Below are positions 8,446 through 18,841 of a DNA stretch of 64,000 nucleotides, in pieces (the first letter of the stretch is position 1; every line of letters begins with the position of its first letter). Source of the DNA: Caballeronia turbans. GTDB lineage: Bacteria > Pseudomonadota > Gammaproteobacteria > Burkholderiales > Burkholderiaceae. The stretch lies in the NCBI GenBank assembly GCA_001544655.2, contig FCOD02000031.1, positions 1 through 64,000 of the forward strand, read 5' to 3'. Under the pieces are notes generated by a model. That model was not told the DNA's origin and searched no databases. It was given only the letters and a program-made list of their open reading frames with translations. A program made the translations under genes and the position numbers.

Positions 8446-8682
8446 TTACTTGGCGTCGGGCGCGCTCGCCGCGTTCGCCTGCTGCGCCTTCTTGTCCTTC
8501 TTGCTGGCCTCGTGATGGCCGATCGCGCAGCCGCCTACCGCGCCCGCCGTCCCGTGCTTGCCCGCGACGTGTCCCGCCACGCCGCCGACCGCCGCGCCTT
8601 CGATACAACCCTTCGCCTGTGCCGCGCCCGTTGCGGCGAGCATGGCGGACGTCAGTGCGATCAATACGATTTTGCGACTCAT
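8446..8682 (-). CDS. Small exported glycine-zipper protein
   Basis: A 78-residue protein with a clear signal peptide (MSRKIVLIALTSAMLA...) and a predicted cleavage after AQA near residue 23. The mature part holds a Gly/Ala-rich stretch with GxxxG spacing (AAVGGVAGHVAGKHG, GAVGGCAIGHH) and a charged Lys/Ala tail. Two Cys residues (near 26 and 52) could form a disulphide. Glycine zippers of this kind often associate with membranes. The family is not recognised by name. It is monocistronic between ltaE and alaS on the same strand, with the alaS terminator just upstream of it. Confidence 0.7.
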   Translation of the reverse strand: MSRKIVLIALTSAMLAATGAAQAKGCIEGAAVGGVAGHVAGKHGTAGAVGGCAIGHHEASKKDKKAQQANAASAPDAK

Positions 8683-8748
8683 GATGCATCTCCCTCTTCT
8701 CGTTGAACGTGACGGGAGCGTTGCACGCAGTGTGCCTGACAGGCTGTA

Positions 8749-8783
8749 ATAAAAAACGGCCCGGTCCGAAGGGACCGAGCCGT
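8749..8783 (-). terminator. Rho-independent terminator of alaS
   Basis: On the minus strand ACGGCTCGGTCC (8783-8772) pairs with GGACCGGGCCGT (8767-8756), with one G-T pair and a 4-nt loop. It is followed directly by a run of six T residues. It lies 21 bases past the alaS stop. Confidence 0.88.
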
Positions 8784-8803
8784 CATGCAGCGGAAGAATC
8801 GAC

Positions 8804-11428
8804 TTAGAGCTGTTGCTGAACCCAGCCCATCACGCCCGCGAGCGCGGCCGGCAGATTGGCCGGCTCGGTGCCGCCCGCCTGCGCCATGTCCGGACGACCG
8901 CCGCCCTTGCCGCCGACTTGCTGCGCGACGAAGTTGACGAGCTCGCCCGCCTTCACCTTCTTCGACGCATCCGCCGTCACGCCCGCGATCAGGCTGACCT
9001 TGCCGCCATCTACGGATGCGAGCACGATCGCCGCGCTCTTGAGCTTGTCCTTCAGCTTGTCGACGGTTTCGCGCAGCGTCTTCACGTCCGCGCCTTCGAG
9101 TTGCGCGGCAAGCACCTGCACGCCGGATACATCGACGGCTTGCGACACGAGTTCATCGCCCTGGCTTGCCGCGAGCTTCGATTTCAGCGCGCCGAGTTCC
9201 TTTTCCAGCGACTTCACGTGCTCCTGAACCTGCGCGATACGCTGCGTGAGTTCCGAAGGCTGCGCCTTCAGCGCGCCCGCCGCCGCGTTGATGCGTTGAT
9301 CCAGCTCCTGCACGTAGCGCACGGCGTTGTCGCCGGTGATCGCCTCGACGCGGCGAATGCCCGCCGCGACGCCGCCTTCCATCACGATCTTGAAGAAGCC
9401 GATATCGCCCGTGCGCCGCACGTGCGTGCCGCCGCAGAGCTCGCGCGAGAAGCCGAGATCGAGCACGCGCACGGTGTCGCCGTACTTTTCGCCGAAGAGC
9501 GCCATCGCGCCGCCCTTCACCGCGTCGTCGTAAGGCATCACGCGCACGACGCCCGGCGCGTTCGCGATGATCTCGTTGTTCACGATCTGCTCGACGCGGC
9601 GGATTTCGTCATCCGTCATCGGCGCGTTGTGCGCGAAGTCGAAGCGCGTCTTGTCCGCATCGACGAGCGAGCCTTTCTGCTGCACGTGGCCGCCGAGCAC
9701 TTCGCGCAGCGCCTTGTGCATCAAATGTGTGGCCGAGTGATTGCGCGCGGTGCGGGCGCGGCGCACGGCGTCGATTTCGGCCTTCACGACATCGCCGACC
9801 TTGAGCGTGCCCTGCTCGACCGTGCCGTGATGACCGACGACATCGGCCTGCACCTTCAACGTATCCGCGACGGCGAAGCGCACGTTCGCGTTCGCGAGCA
9901 CGCCCTGATCGCCGACCTGACCGCCCGACTCCGCATAGAACGGCGTGTGATCGAGCACGACGACCGCCTGCTGGCCGTCCTTCGCCTCGTTCACCGATGC
10001 GCCTTCGACATACAGCGCGAGAATCCTGGCGTCGTCGAAGATTTCCTTTTCGTAGCCGTGAAAGGTCGACTTCGCGCCCGAGTATTCGAGGCCCGCCGCG
10101 ATCTTGAACTTGCCCGCCGCGCGTGCCTGGTCGCGCTGACGCGCCATCGCGTCGTCGAATGCGGGTTCGTCGACGGTCACGCCGCGCTCGCGGCACACGT
10201 CCGCGGTCAGGTCGAGCGGGAAGCCGTAGGTATCGTGCAGCTTGAACGCGAGTTCGCCATCCAGTTGCTTGACGCCCTTCTTTTCCAGCTCCGCGAGTTC
10301 GCCTTCGAGAATCGACATGCCGTGCTCGATGGTTTCGAAAAAGCGCTCTTCTTCCTGGCGCAGCACGTCGGTCACGCGCTGTTGAGCTTCTTTCAGTTCC
10401 GGATACGCCGCGCCCATTTCGGCGACGAGATCCGCCACGAGCTTGTGGAAGAACGCGCCCTTCTTGCCGAGCTTGTATCCGTGACGGATCGCGCGGCGCA
10501 CGATGCGGCGCAGCACGTAGCCGCGGCCTTCGTTGCCGGGAATCACGCCATCGACGATGAGGAACGAGCACGCGCGGATGTGGTCCGCGATCACCTTAAG
10601 CGAGTTGTTTTCCAGATCCGGCGTGCCGGTTTCCCGCGCGGCGGCCTTGATGAGGTTCTGGAACAGATCGATTTCATAGTTGCTGTGCACATGCTGCAGC
10701 ACGGCGGCGAGGCGTTCGAGGCCCATGCCCGTGTCGACGCACTGCTTGGGCAGCGGCGTCATGTTGCCCTGCGCGTCGCGGTTGAACTGCATGAACACGA
10801 GATTCCAGATCTCGATGAAGCGGTCACCGTCTTCTTCGGGCGATCCCGGCGGGCCGCCCCAGATTTCCGGGCCATGGTCGTAGAACACTTCGGAGCACGG
10901 ACCGCACGGGCCGGTGTCGGCCATCTGCCAGAAGTTGTCGGATGCGTAACGCGCGCCCTTGTTGTCACCGATGCGGATGATGCGTTCGACCGGCACGCCG
11001 ATTTCCTTCGCCCAGATGTCGAAGGCCTCGTCGTCTTCCTTGTAGACGGTCACCGTGAGCTTGTCGGCCGGCAGGTTGTAGACCTTGGTGAGCAGTTCCC
11101 AGCAATAGTGGATGGCGTCGCGCTTGAAGTAATCGCCGAACGAGAAGTTGCCGAGCATCTCGAAGAACGTGTGATGGCGCGCGGTGTAGCCGACGTTCTC
11201 CAGATCGTTGTGCTTGCCGCCCGCGCGCACGCTGCGCTGCGCGGTGGTCGCGCGCGAGTACGGACGCGATTCGCTGCCCAGAAACACGTCCTTGAACTGG
11301 ACCATGCCCGAGTTGGTGAACAGCAGCGTCGGGTCGTTGCCGGGCACGAGGCTCGACGAACGCACGATCGTATGGCCCTTCGATTCGAAAAACTTCAGGA
11401 ATTTCTCGCGTATTTCGGCGGCTTTCAT
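8804..11428 (-). CDS. alaS: Alanine--tRNA ligase
   Basis: An 874-residue class II aminoacyl-tRNA synthetase, a normal length for beta-proteobacteria. Order: catalytic domain from [19 protein letters not shown], with motif regions between residues 25 and 245; the editing domain with zinc-site [11 protein letters not shown] near 565 and [13 protein letters not shown] near 665; then a coiled coil ([19 protein letters not shown]) and the C-terminal domain. The frame remains open upstream to 11761, but that part is non-homologous and overlaps the divergent CoA transferase gene, so ATG at 11428 is chosen. A clear terminator follows. It is divergent from the CaiB-type gene across a 202-bp gap. An 881-codon antisense open frame covers it but is a GC-bias shadow. 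Confidence 0.97.
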   Translation of the reverse strand: MKAAEIREKFLKFFESKGHTIVRSSSLVPGNDPTLLFTNSGMVQFKDVFLGSESRPYSRATTAQRSVRAGGKHNDLENVGYTARHHTFFEMLGNFSFGDYFKRDAIHYCWELLTKVYNLPADKLTVTVYKEDDEAFDIWAKEIGVPVERIIRIGDNKGARYASDNFWQMADTGPCGPCSEVFYDHGPEIWGGPPGSPEEDGDRFIEIWNLVFMQFNRDAQGNMTPLPKQCVDTGMGLERLAAVLQHVHSNYEIDLFQNLIKAAARETGTPDLENNSLKVIADHIRACSFLIVDGVIPGNEGRGYVLRRIVRRAIRHGYKLGKKGAFFHKLVADLVAEMGAAYPELKEAQQRVTDVLRQEEERFFETIEHGMSILEGELAELEKKGVKQLDGELAFKLHDTYGFPLDLTADVCRERGVTVDEPAFDDAMARQRDQARAAGKFKIAAGLEYSGAKSTFHGYEKEIFDDARILALYVEGASVNEAKDGQQAVVVLDHTPFYAESGGQVGDQGVLANANVRFAVADTLKVQADVVGHHGTVEQGTLKVGDVVKAEIDAVRRARTARNHSATHLMHKALREVLGGHVQQKGSLVDADKTRFDFAHNAPMTDDEIRRVEQIVNNEIIANAPGVVRVMPYDDAVKGGAMALFGEKYGDTVRVLDLGFSRELCGGTHVRRTGDIGFFKIVMEGGVAAGIRRVEAITGDNAVRYVQELDQRINAAAGALKAQPSELTQRIAQVQEHVKSLEKELGALKSKLAASQGDELVSQAVDVSGVQVLAAQLEGADVKTLRETVDKLKDKLKSAAIVLASVDGGKVSLIAGVTADASKKVKAGELVNFVAQQVGGKGGGRPDMAQAGGTEPANLPAALAGVMGWVQQQL

Positions 11429-11630
11429 AGCGTACGGGGCGTGTCTTCGGTTTCTTGATGGTGCCCGCGGGCGGCTCTCTGCGAGCCTTGGCCGGCGTGG
11501 CGAGGGTGATTGTCGATTATACGGGATTCGCCGCGTCCGACCGGGCGCGCGGCAGGTCCGGTATCGCGCGCGCGGCGGTTCTGTGCGACATTCGCAGTCC
11601 GGAGACAAATTTGAGCGAGCGAACCGACGA

Positions 11631-12851
11631 ATGGGAGCCTTGAGCCATATCCGCGTGCTGGACCTGACCCGCGTGCTGGCGGGACCGTGGTGCGCGCAGA
11701 CCCTCGCCGATTTCGGCGCGGACGTCATCAAGATCGAGCGGCCCGAAACCGGCGACGACACGCGCCACTGGGGGCCGCCCTACCTGAAAACGCCCGGCGG
11801 CGAGGACACGCACGAGGCCGCGTACTATCTCGCGGCGAACCGCAACAAGCGTTCGGTGACGGTGGATATCGCCACGCCGGAAGGTCAGCAGATCGTCCGC
11901 GAGCTGGCCGCGCAAAGCGATGTCGTGCTGGAGAACTACAAGGCCGGGCAACTGAAAAAGTACGGGCTCGACTACGCGTCGCTGAAGGCCGTGAAGCCGG
12001 ACATCGTCTATTGCTCGGTCACGGGCTTCGGGCAGACGGGGCCGTATGCGCAGCGCGCGGGCTACGACTTCATCGTGCAGGGCATCGGCGGGTTCATGAG
12101 CATCACCGGCGAGCGCGACGGCCAGCCCGGCGGCGGCCCGCAAAAAGCCGGCGTGGCGATCGCGGACCTGATGACGGGCATGTACGCGACCATCGGCGTG
12201 CTCACCGCGCTCGCGCACCGCGACCGCACGGGCGAAGGGCAATACATCGACATGGCGCTGCTCGACGTTCAGGTCGCGATGCTCGCCAACATGAACACCA
12301 ATTTCCTCGCGAGCGGCAAGCCGCCGGTCCGCTGGGGCAACGCGCATCCGAACATCGTGCCGTATCAGACCTTCCAGACGAGCGATGGCTGGATCATCGT
12401 CGCCGTGGGCAACGACGGGCAGTTCCGCAAGTTCGTCGAAGCGGGCGGCCGCGCCGAACTGGCGGACGATTCGCGTTTCGCGGCGAACCCGTCGCGCGTG
12501 CGCAACCGCGACATCCTCGTGCCGCTGCTCGCGGACATGGTGCGCAGCAAGGGCAAGCACGAATGGATCGCCGAACTCGAAGCCGCCGGCGTGCCGTGCG
12601 GTCCGATCAACGATCTCGGCGAAGTCTTCGAAGATCCGCAGGTGCTCGCGCGCAAGATGCAGATCGATTTGCCGCATCCGACGGCCGGCACGGTCAAGCT
12701 CGTCGCGAGCCCGATCAAGATGAGCGCGACGCCGCCCGAAGCGCGCACGCATCCGCCGCTATTGGGCGAGCACACGACGAGCGTGCTCGCCGACGTGCTC
12801 GGTTACGACGAGGCGAAGATCGCGCAGTTGCGGGCGTCGAAGGCAATCTGA
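11631..12851 (+). CDS. CaiB/BaiF family CoA transferase
   Basis: A 406-residue family III CoA transferase that moves CoA between carboxylic acids in the cytosol. Family landmarks: [16 protein letters not shown] at the N-terminus, [13 protein letters not shown] near 35, [12 protein letters not shown] near 80, and the segment [17 protein letters not shown] near 205, which contains the catalytic Asp. Start ATG 11631 is where homology begins; the longer in-frame extension would overlap alaS. The gene stands alone and is divergent from alaS, so the acid substrates cannot be assigned. Burkholderia-type genomes carry many paralogues of this family. Confidence 0.9.
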   Translation: MGALSHIRVLDLTRVLAGPWCAQTLADFGADVIKIERPETGDDTRHWGPPYLKTPGGEDTHEAAYYLAANRNKRSVTVDIATPEGQQIVRELAAQSDVVLENYKAGQLKKYGLDYASLKAVKPDIVYCSVTGFGQTGPYAQRAGYDFIVQGIGGFMSITGERDGQPGGGPQKAGVAIADLMTGMYATIGVLTALAHRDRTGEGQYIDMALLDVQVAMLANMNTNFLASGKPPVRWGNAHPNIVPYQTFQTSDGWIIVAVGNDGQFRKFVEAGGRAELADDSRFAANPSRVRNRDILVPLLADMVRSKGKHEWIAELEAAGVPCGPINDLGEVFEDPQVLARKMQIDLPHPTAGTVKLVASPIKMSATPPEARTHPPLLGEHTTSVLADVLGYDEAKIAQLRASKAI

Positions 12852-12876
12852 GCGAGTGCGCGCGGGATTGTCAGGA

Positions 12877-13089
12877 TCAACGAACGCCGGCGCCGATCAA
12901 ACCGCCCGCCGCCGCGCCCGCGACGGTGCCGATCGGCCCGCCCGTGACCAGGTAGCCGAGCGCGCCGCCCGCAGCCGCGCCGACTCCGGCGTGGGCCTGC
13001 TGGCGCGACACGTTTGCGCAGGCCGCGAGGCTCGATACGAGCGCAGCGGCGGCGGCCAACTTGAGCGTCGTGATGGCGATCTTTTTCAT
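12877..13089 (-). CDS. Small glycine-zipper lipoprotein (OsmB-like)
   Basis: A 70-residue protein with a lipoprotein signal peptide: a basic start (MKKIAITTLKL), a hydrophobic core and the lipobox SLAAC near residue 23. The mature part is a single glycine zipper (VGAAAGGALGYLV...GTVAGAAAGGLIGAG), like the domain of OsmB and SlyB-type outer-membrane lipoproteins. Start ATG 13089 is chosen over an upstream in-frame ATG at 13197 because it gives the signal peptide and has GGAAG upstream. It is convergent with the CoA transferase gene, 25 bases away. Its function is not established; envelope stress roles are known for relatives. Confidence 0.75.
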   Translation of the reverse strand: MKKIAITTLKLAAAAALVSSLAACANVSRQQAHAGVGAAAGGALGYLVTGGPIGTVAGAAAGGLIGAGVR

Positions 13090-13484
13090 GATGGGCTTCC
13101 TGGTGTTGTCGTTGTGATGTGTTGTGCTTGTCGCGCAGTCCCGCGCCGTACAACCAGACGCGGTCGATGCAGGCGAGCCGATCTTAAAATTGCGCACCCG
13201 CGCCCTTCAACGCGATTTACGTCCGGTTACGGTGGTTACGATGCGCGTCGCCGGGCGTAAACCATGTAACGGAACTCGCGAAACGGCGCGACTGTGCGAA
13301 TCGCGCGACGAAACCGGCCGCGAGCGCTCCAACAACGTTTCCGCAGCCTGCTCCCGACGGTTGCGTAAGGTAGAATCGACCCAATATTCAAGGCCTTCGT
13401 ACGTGTTCCGGGCCGAACGGCCTCGATGAACGCTTCCCGAACCGTCTCACGCGCGCGAGCGCACCCGCTGGCACTCTCTTTCGC
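13090..13484. other. 395-bp gap without a gene
   Basis: This lies between the divergent small lipoprotein and glnS genes and should hold both promoters. No ORF with coding character, RNA gene or strong hairpin was seen. The longest frames read as shadow sequence. A moderately A/T-rich patch near 13370-13400 (AGAATCGACCCAATATTCAAG) is the most promoter-like part for glnS, but no clean -35/-10 pair was recognised. Confidence 0.5.
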
Positions 13485-15194
<1,710 letters not shown>

Positions 15195-15283
15195 TATCGA
15201 CAGGACCAAGGCGCCGCGCAGCCACGCGGCGCCCTCGATGAATCTTGCCGGACTCATCGCACGCCGCTTCTCACGAGGACATC

Positions 15284-16258
15284 ATGAAGCAGCCGCACTA
15301 CTTCGCGCAGCGCCGCACATGGGCGCAACGAAGCGCCGCCCTCGCCTCCTTGCTCCTGCTCGCATCCGCCGGCGCGCACGGCGCCATCGCCGCCGAACTC
15401 GCCACGGCGCAGGCCACGGTCGATCAGATGCCGCCTTCCGCGACGCTGCGCAAGATCGTGGAAAACGGCGCGATCGTGCTCGGCACCCGCGAGTCGTCCG
15501 TGCCGTTCTCCTACACGGTGAAGCAACAGCCGGTCGGCTACTCGTACGACATCGCACTCAAAGTCGTCGACGAGATCAAGAAGCGCCTCAACATGCCCAA
15601 TCTCGCGGTGAAGAACGTGCAGGTCACGTCGGCGAACCGCATCTCTTATGTCGTGAACAATCAGGTCGATCTGGAATGCGGCTCGACCGCGCATGTGGCC
15701 GACCGCGACCCGCTCGTCGCTTTTTCGAACAGCTTTTTCCAGTACGGCATCCGCATGGCCGTGAAGAAGAAGTCGGGCATTCGCGACTACGCGGATCTCG
15801 CGAACAAGACAGTGGCGACCACGGCGGGTACATCGGATGAGCGCATGTTGCGGCAGATGAGCATCGACAAGAAGCTGAATCTGCGCATCATCAGCGCGCG
15901 CGATCATGCGGAAGCGTTCGCCGCGTTGAAGTCGGATCGCGCGGTGGCGTTCGTGATGGACGATCCGCTTCTCTACGGCAAGATCGCCCAGGAAGGCGCG
16001 GCGCGCAACGAGTACACGGTGACGGGCGCATCGCTCGCGAACGAGGCGTATGGCTGCATGATGAGAAAGGGCGACCCCGTGTTCAAGCGTATCGTCGATG
16101 ACGTGATCGCCAACATGCAGCGCTCCGGCGAAGCCGCGAAGCTCTACGAGACCTGGTTCATGCGCCCGATTCCGCCCGATGGCATGAACCTGCAATTTCC
16201 GATGTCGCCCGAAATGAAGGCGCTCTTCGCCAATCCCAATGACCGCACAGTCGACTGA
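15284..16258 (+). CDS. Glutamate/aspartate-type ABC transporter binding protein (orphan)
   Basis: A 324-residue periplasmic solute-binding protein of family 3 (GltI-like). The signal peptide ends near residue 38 (GAIAAE). Binding-domain landmarks are IVLGTRESSVPFSY near 66, QVDLECGSTAHVADRD near 135 (the family pattern for acidic amino acid binders) and TVATTAGTSDER near 178. ATG 15284 is chosen because GAGGA lies a few bases upstream; an in-frame ATG at 15245 lacks a Shine-Dalgarno sequence and would bury the signal peptide. No permease or ATPase gene is adjacent, so it must pair with a transporter encoded elsewhere. Its TGA abuts the stop of the convergent Nudix gene with no gap. Confidence 0.86.
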   Translation: MKQPHYFAQRRTWAQRSAALASLLLLASAGAHGAIAAELATAQATVDQMPPSATLRKIVENGAIVLGTRESSVPFSYTVKQQPVGYSYDIALKVVDEIKKRLNMPNLAVKNVQVTSANRISYVVNNQVDLECGSTAHVADRDPLVAFSNSFFQYGIRMAVKKKSGIRDYADLANKTVATTAGTSDERMLRQMSIDKKLNLRIISARDHAEAFAALKSDRAVAFVMDDPLLYGKIAQEGAARNEYTVTGASLANEAYGCMMRKGDPVFKRIVDDVIANMQRSGEAAKLYETWFMRPIPPDGMNLQFPMSPEMKALFANPNDRTVD

Positions 16259-16708
16259 CTACAGCGTCTCGTGCAGTTGCGCGAGCGACAGCGTCGTCTC
16301 GAACAGACGCGCGAGGCTGCGGCTCGCGAATTTATCGACGTCCGCCGGGCTGACCCAGCGGTAGGCGTCCATCTCGGGAATCATCGTGCCGTCGCTATAG
16401 CGCGGAAAATACGATTCGCACACGCAGTTCTCGAGCTGCACTTCGTCTTCGCTCACGCGCACCGCAAAGAGATGCAGGTCCTTGTCACGACGATAGACGA
16501 AGCGTCCGAGATCCTTCAGCCGCGCGGCGGGCAGCACGATGCCCGTCTCCTCGACGAGCTCGCGCAACGCCGCCTCGCGCGGGCTTTCGCCGGGATCGGC
16601 GGCGCCCTTGGGCACGTCCCAGTGCGTGGTTTCGGTCGCGTGGCAGAGCAGCACGTCGCCCTGCGCGTTCAGCATGACCACGCCGCACGATACGGTACGG
16701 GCGGTCAT
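16259..16708 (-). CDS. Nudix hydrolase
   Basis: A 149-residue Nudix-fold pyrophosphohydrolase. The Nudix box fits the consensus exactly: G at the start of GAADPGESPREAALREL, followed by VEETGI, near residues 37-59. ATG 16708 gives the usual beta-strand start (VSCGVVMLNAQGDVLLCH). The protein resembles the small bis(5'-nucleosyl)-tetraphosphatase or diadenosine-type members in Proteobacteria, but the substrate cannot be fixed from sequence. It starts 19 bases after the stop of the upstream surface-antigen-like gene on the same strand, so they may be cotranscribed. It is convergent with the binding-protein gene. Confidence 0.85.
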   Translation of the reverse strand: MTARTVSCGVVMLNAQGDVLLCHATETTHWDVPKGAADPGESPREAALRELVEETGIVLPAARLKDLGRFVYRRDKDLHLFAVRVSEDEVQLENCVCESYFPRYSDGTMIPEMDAYRWVSPADVDKFASRSLARLFETTLSLAQLHETL

Positions 16709-16727
16709 CGACGGCTCTGCCCGTTCA

Positions 16728-17126
16728 TCACTGCTTCTTGAGTTTCCACTTGCCGTCGCTCGCCTTGCAGGCCACCGGCGTCCAGGTCTGCGTCTGCCCC
16801 TTGGCTTGCGCGATGAGCGTGACCTTGCGGCACTTGAGGCCATCGGACTCGAACGTTTCGTGCGGCGTGACCGTGCCGTTGATCGGGACCGTGTTGCCCG
16901 TGCCCTTGTTGTCCCAGTCGAGCGATTCGCCGTCCTGCTTGGTATTGAGCGCGGTCTGCGCGGCGTTGTTGAGCGCCTGCAGGTCGCGCTGCTTCATGTA
17001 GGTGATCGGCGTGTTGTTCAGGAATCCGAGATTCGCGGCGGTTGCGCCCGTGCTCAAAGCAAGGAGCGCGGCTGCCGCGAAAGTCGGGAAAGAAGCGCGA
17101 GCGAGCGCTCGATGTGTGATCGGCAT
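16728..17126 (-). CDS. RT0821/17-kDa surface antigen-like exported protein
   Basis: A 132-residue protein with an N-terminal signal peptide (hydrophobic core AAALLALSTGATA, likely cleavage near residue 30 before ANLGF). The mature part, with LGFLNNTPITYM, DGESLDWDNKGTGN and a C-terminal KCRKVTLIAQAKGQ, resembles the RT0821/Lpp0805-type surface antigen domain found in many Proteobacteria. The role is unknown. Two Cys near 98 and 119 could pair in the periplasm. There is no lipobox, so it is likely periplasmic or released rather than lipidated. It is followed by the Nudix gene after 19 bases. Confidence 0.7.
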   Translation of the reverse strand: MPITHRALARASFPTFAAAALLALSTGATAANLGFLNNTPITYMKQRDLQALNNAAQTALNTKQDGESLDWDNKGTGNTVPINGTVTPHETFESDGLKCRKVTLIAQAKGQTQTWTPVACKASDGKWKLKKQ

Positions 17127-17270
17127 TGAATGTTCCTCTTGCGGATGAGTATGCCGCCTGCAGATGCAAAGAGCGGCAACGGCGATTCATCAACTCGGCC
17201 CGTAGGGGCGGGTCGCAAGGAGGATAGCATGACGCGCGGCGTTCGGCGGCCCGGGCCACGCGGGCTTGCG

Positions 17271-18623
17271 TCAATTGGAAGTGGAGTTCATTTCGTCGAT
17301 GCCGATGCCCTTCTGCGCGTTCCTGTCCTTCGCCGGATCGTAGCCGTCGGTGAGCGTATCGAGGAACGCGACGACGTCCCTGATCTCGGCTTCGTCGAGC
17401 GCGGGCCTGTCACCCTTCGTTCGATCGAACGGCGGCTCGGTATTGACGTTCTGCCAATAGCGCTTCGGCAGATCGTCGAACTTCTGGACGACGCCTTTCT
17501 TCGACACCGGATAGAACTTCTCCGGGTTCGTGTCGCGCTCGACGTAGAAGCGCACCACGTCTTCCAGGTTGTGATAGATGCCGTTGTGGAAGAACGTCTT
17601 GCGCGTCGCGACATTGCGCAACGACGGCGTGCGGAAGATGCCGCAATACTCGTCCTGGCCCGTCAGGTCGCGGCGCTCGGGACCGCATGCCCCGAGATCG
17701 TGGAAGTTCGGGTTTCTGTTGACCGGCAGCGCACGATTGCGCGGCACGCCGATCGCGATCAGGCCGAAGTCGCTGAACTGCGGCGGCGAGCCGTCCTTTG
17801 CGCGCTGGCTGATGTGGCACGACGCGCAGTTGCCCTTGTTCTCGTCGTTGAAGAGCCGCAGGCCGTGCATCTCGGCCTCGTTGAGCTTCGCGCGGCCCGC
17901 GAGAAACGCGTCGTACTTGCTCGTGTACGGATAAAACTTTTCAGGCGTCTGCTCGAACGCTTCGAGCGATTGCAGCACGGAGGCGAACACCTTGTCGTCG
18001 CTGTCGAATACATCGGCGCCGAACGCCTCGCGGAAGTCGTCCGCATAGGACGATGCCTTCACCGCGGCCGCGACCTTCGCCGGCGTGCTGCCCATCTCGA
18101 ACGACGACAAGAGCGGCATGCGCGCCTGGTCCGAGCCATGATCGACGCGGCCGTCCCACGTGAGCCCGCCGGTCGGGCCGGCATCGACGCTCTCGTCGCC
18201 TTCATCGTCGGAATCGTGAAAATGGCGCGTGAAGGCGGGCACCGCCTGCAGATACTTGAGCGAAGGCACCGCGCGGAATCCCGGCTGATGCATGTCGTTG
18301 CCGCCGAGCTGCACGGATAGCGCGTTGGGCGGACCGAACGCATGGCTCGGGCTATGGCACGACGCGCACGCGAGCTTGCCGGAGCCGGACAGCGACGGAT
18401 CGGAGAACAGCTTCTCGCCGAGCGAGGTGATCTGCTTCACATGCGCGAACACCTCCGCGCGCGATTGACCATGCGGCGCCGCCTCGGCCGCGATGCGCGT
18501 CGCGGCCTGCGTCTGCCCGCTCGCGCCGTTGTCCGCCGCATGGGAATCGCAGCCGCTCATTACCGCCGATGACGCGCCGAGCGCGAGCGCAAGAAGGACG
18601 AACGGCAAACGCATCGAAGACAT
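17271..18623 (-). CDS. Dihaem cytochrome c peroxidase/MauG-family lipoprotein
   Basis: A 450-residue exported protein with two c-type haem sites, CASCH at 86-90 and CASCH at 266-270, the layout of bacterial dihaem cytochrome c peroxidases and MauG relatives. The N-terminus is a lipoprotein signal (LALALGASSAVMSGC, lipid Cys 25), followed by a linker of about 35 residues, so it is probably anchored to the periplasmic face of a membrane. It would reduce H2O2 or oxidise a partner using electrons from a cytochrome or cupredoxin. ATG 18623 or the next Met three codons later could be used. It is divergent from the AcpA-type phosphatase across 218 bp. Confidence 0.87.
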   Translation of the reverse strand: MSSMRLPFVLLALALGASSAVMSGCDSHAADNGASGQTQAATRIAAEAAPHGQSRAEVFAHVKQITSLGEKLFSDPSLSGSGKLACASCHSPSHAFGPPNALSVQLGGNDMHQPGFRAVPSLKYLQAVPAFTRHFHDSDDEGDESVDAGPTGGLTWDGRVDHGSDQARMPLLSSFEMGSTPAKVAAAVKASSYADDFREAFGADVFDSDDKVFASVLQSLEAFEQTPEKFYPYTSKYDAFLAGRAKLNEAEMHGLRLFNDENKGNCASCHISQRAKDGSPPQFSDFGLIAIGVPRNRALPVNRNPNFHDLGACGPERRDLTGQDEYCGIFRTPSLRNVATRKTFFHNGIYHNLEDVVRFYVERDTNPEKFYPVSKKGVVQKFDDLPKRYWQNVNTEPPFDRTKGDRPALDEAEIRDVVAFLDTLTDGYDPAKDRNAQKGIGIDEMNSTSN

Positions 18624-18841
18624 GGACGTGCGGATCGGAATCGAAAGATGCCGAAGCGTATGTCGTGCGCATGTCTTTCATGTGACAAGGAAGAACTTTA
18701 TTAAGCGAACATTACGCAAACGAAAGCCTGGTTACATCGCTGCGTCAATTTGCGTTGCGACACTGCCCACGCCGGCGGGCAAAGGCTTTTGACGACGACG
18801 CCCGCGTCACGCGCCGGTCTCCAAACCAAGAGAGAATCTCA

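Noticed and set aside
8813-11458. 881-codon open frame antisense to alaS
   Set aside because: It mirrors alaS in a GC-rich genome, where antisense frames stay open because of third-position G/C. Composition is Arg/His/Asp-rich and no family is recognisable.
15210-15233. Terminator after glnS
   Set aside because: A perfect 9-bp GC hairpin exists but no U-tract follows on either strand, so it was not called as a terminator.
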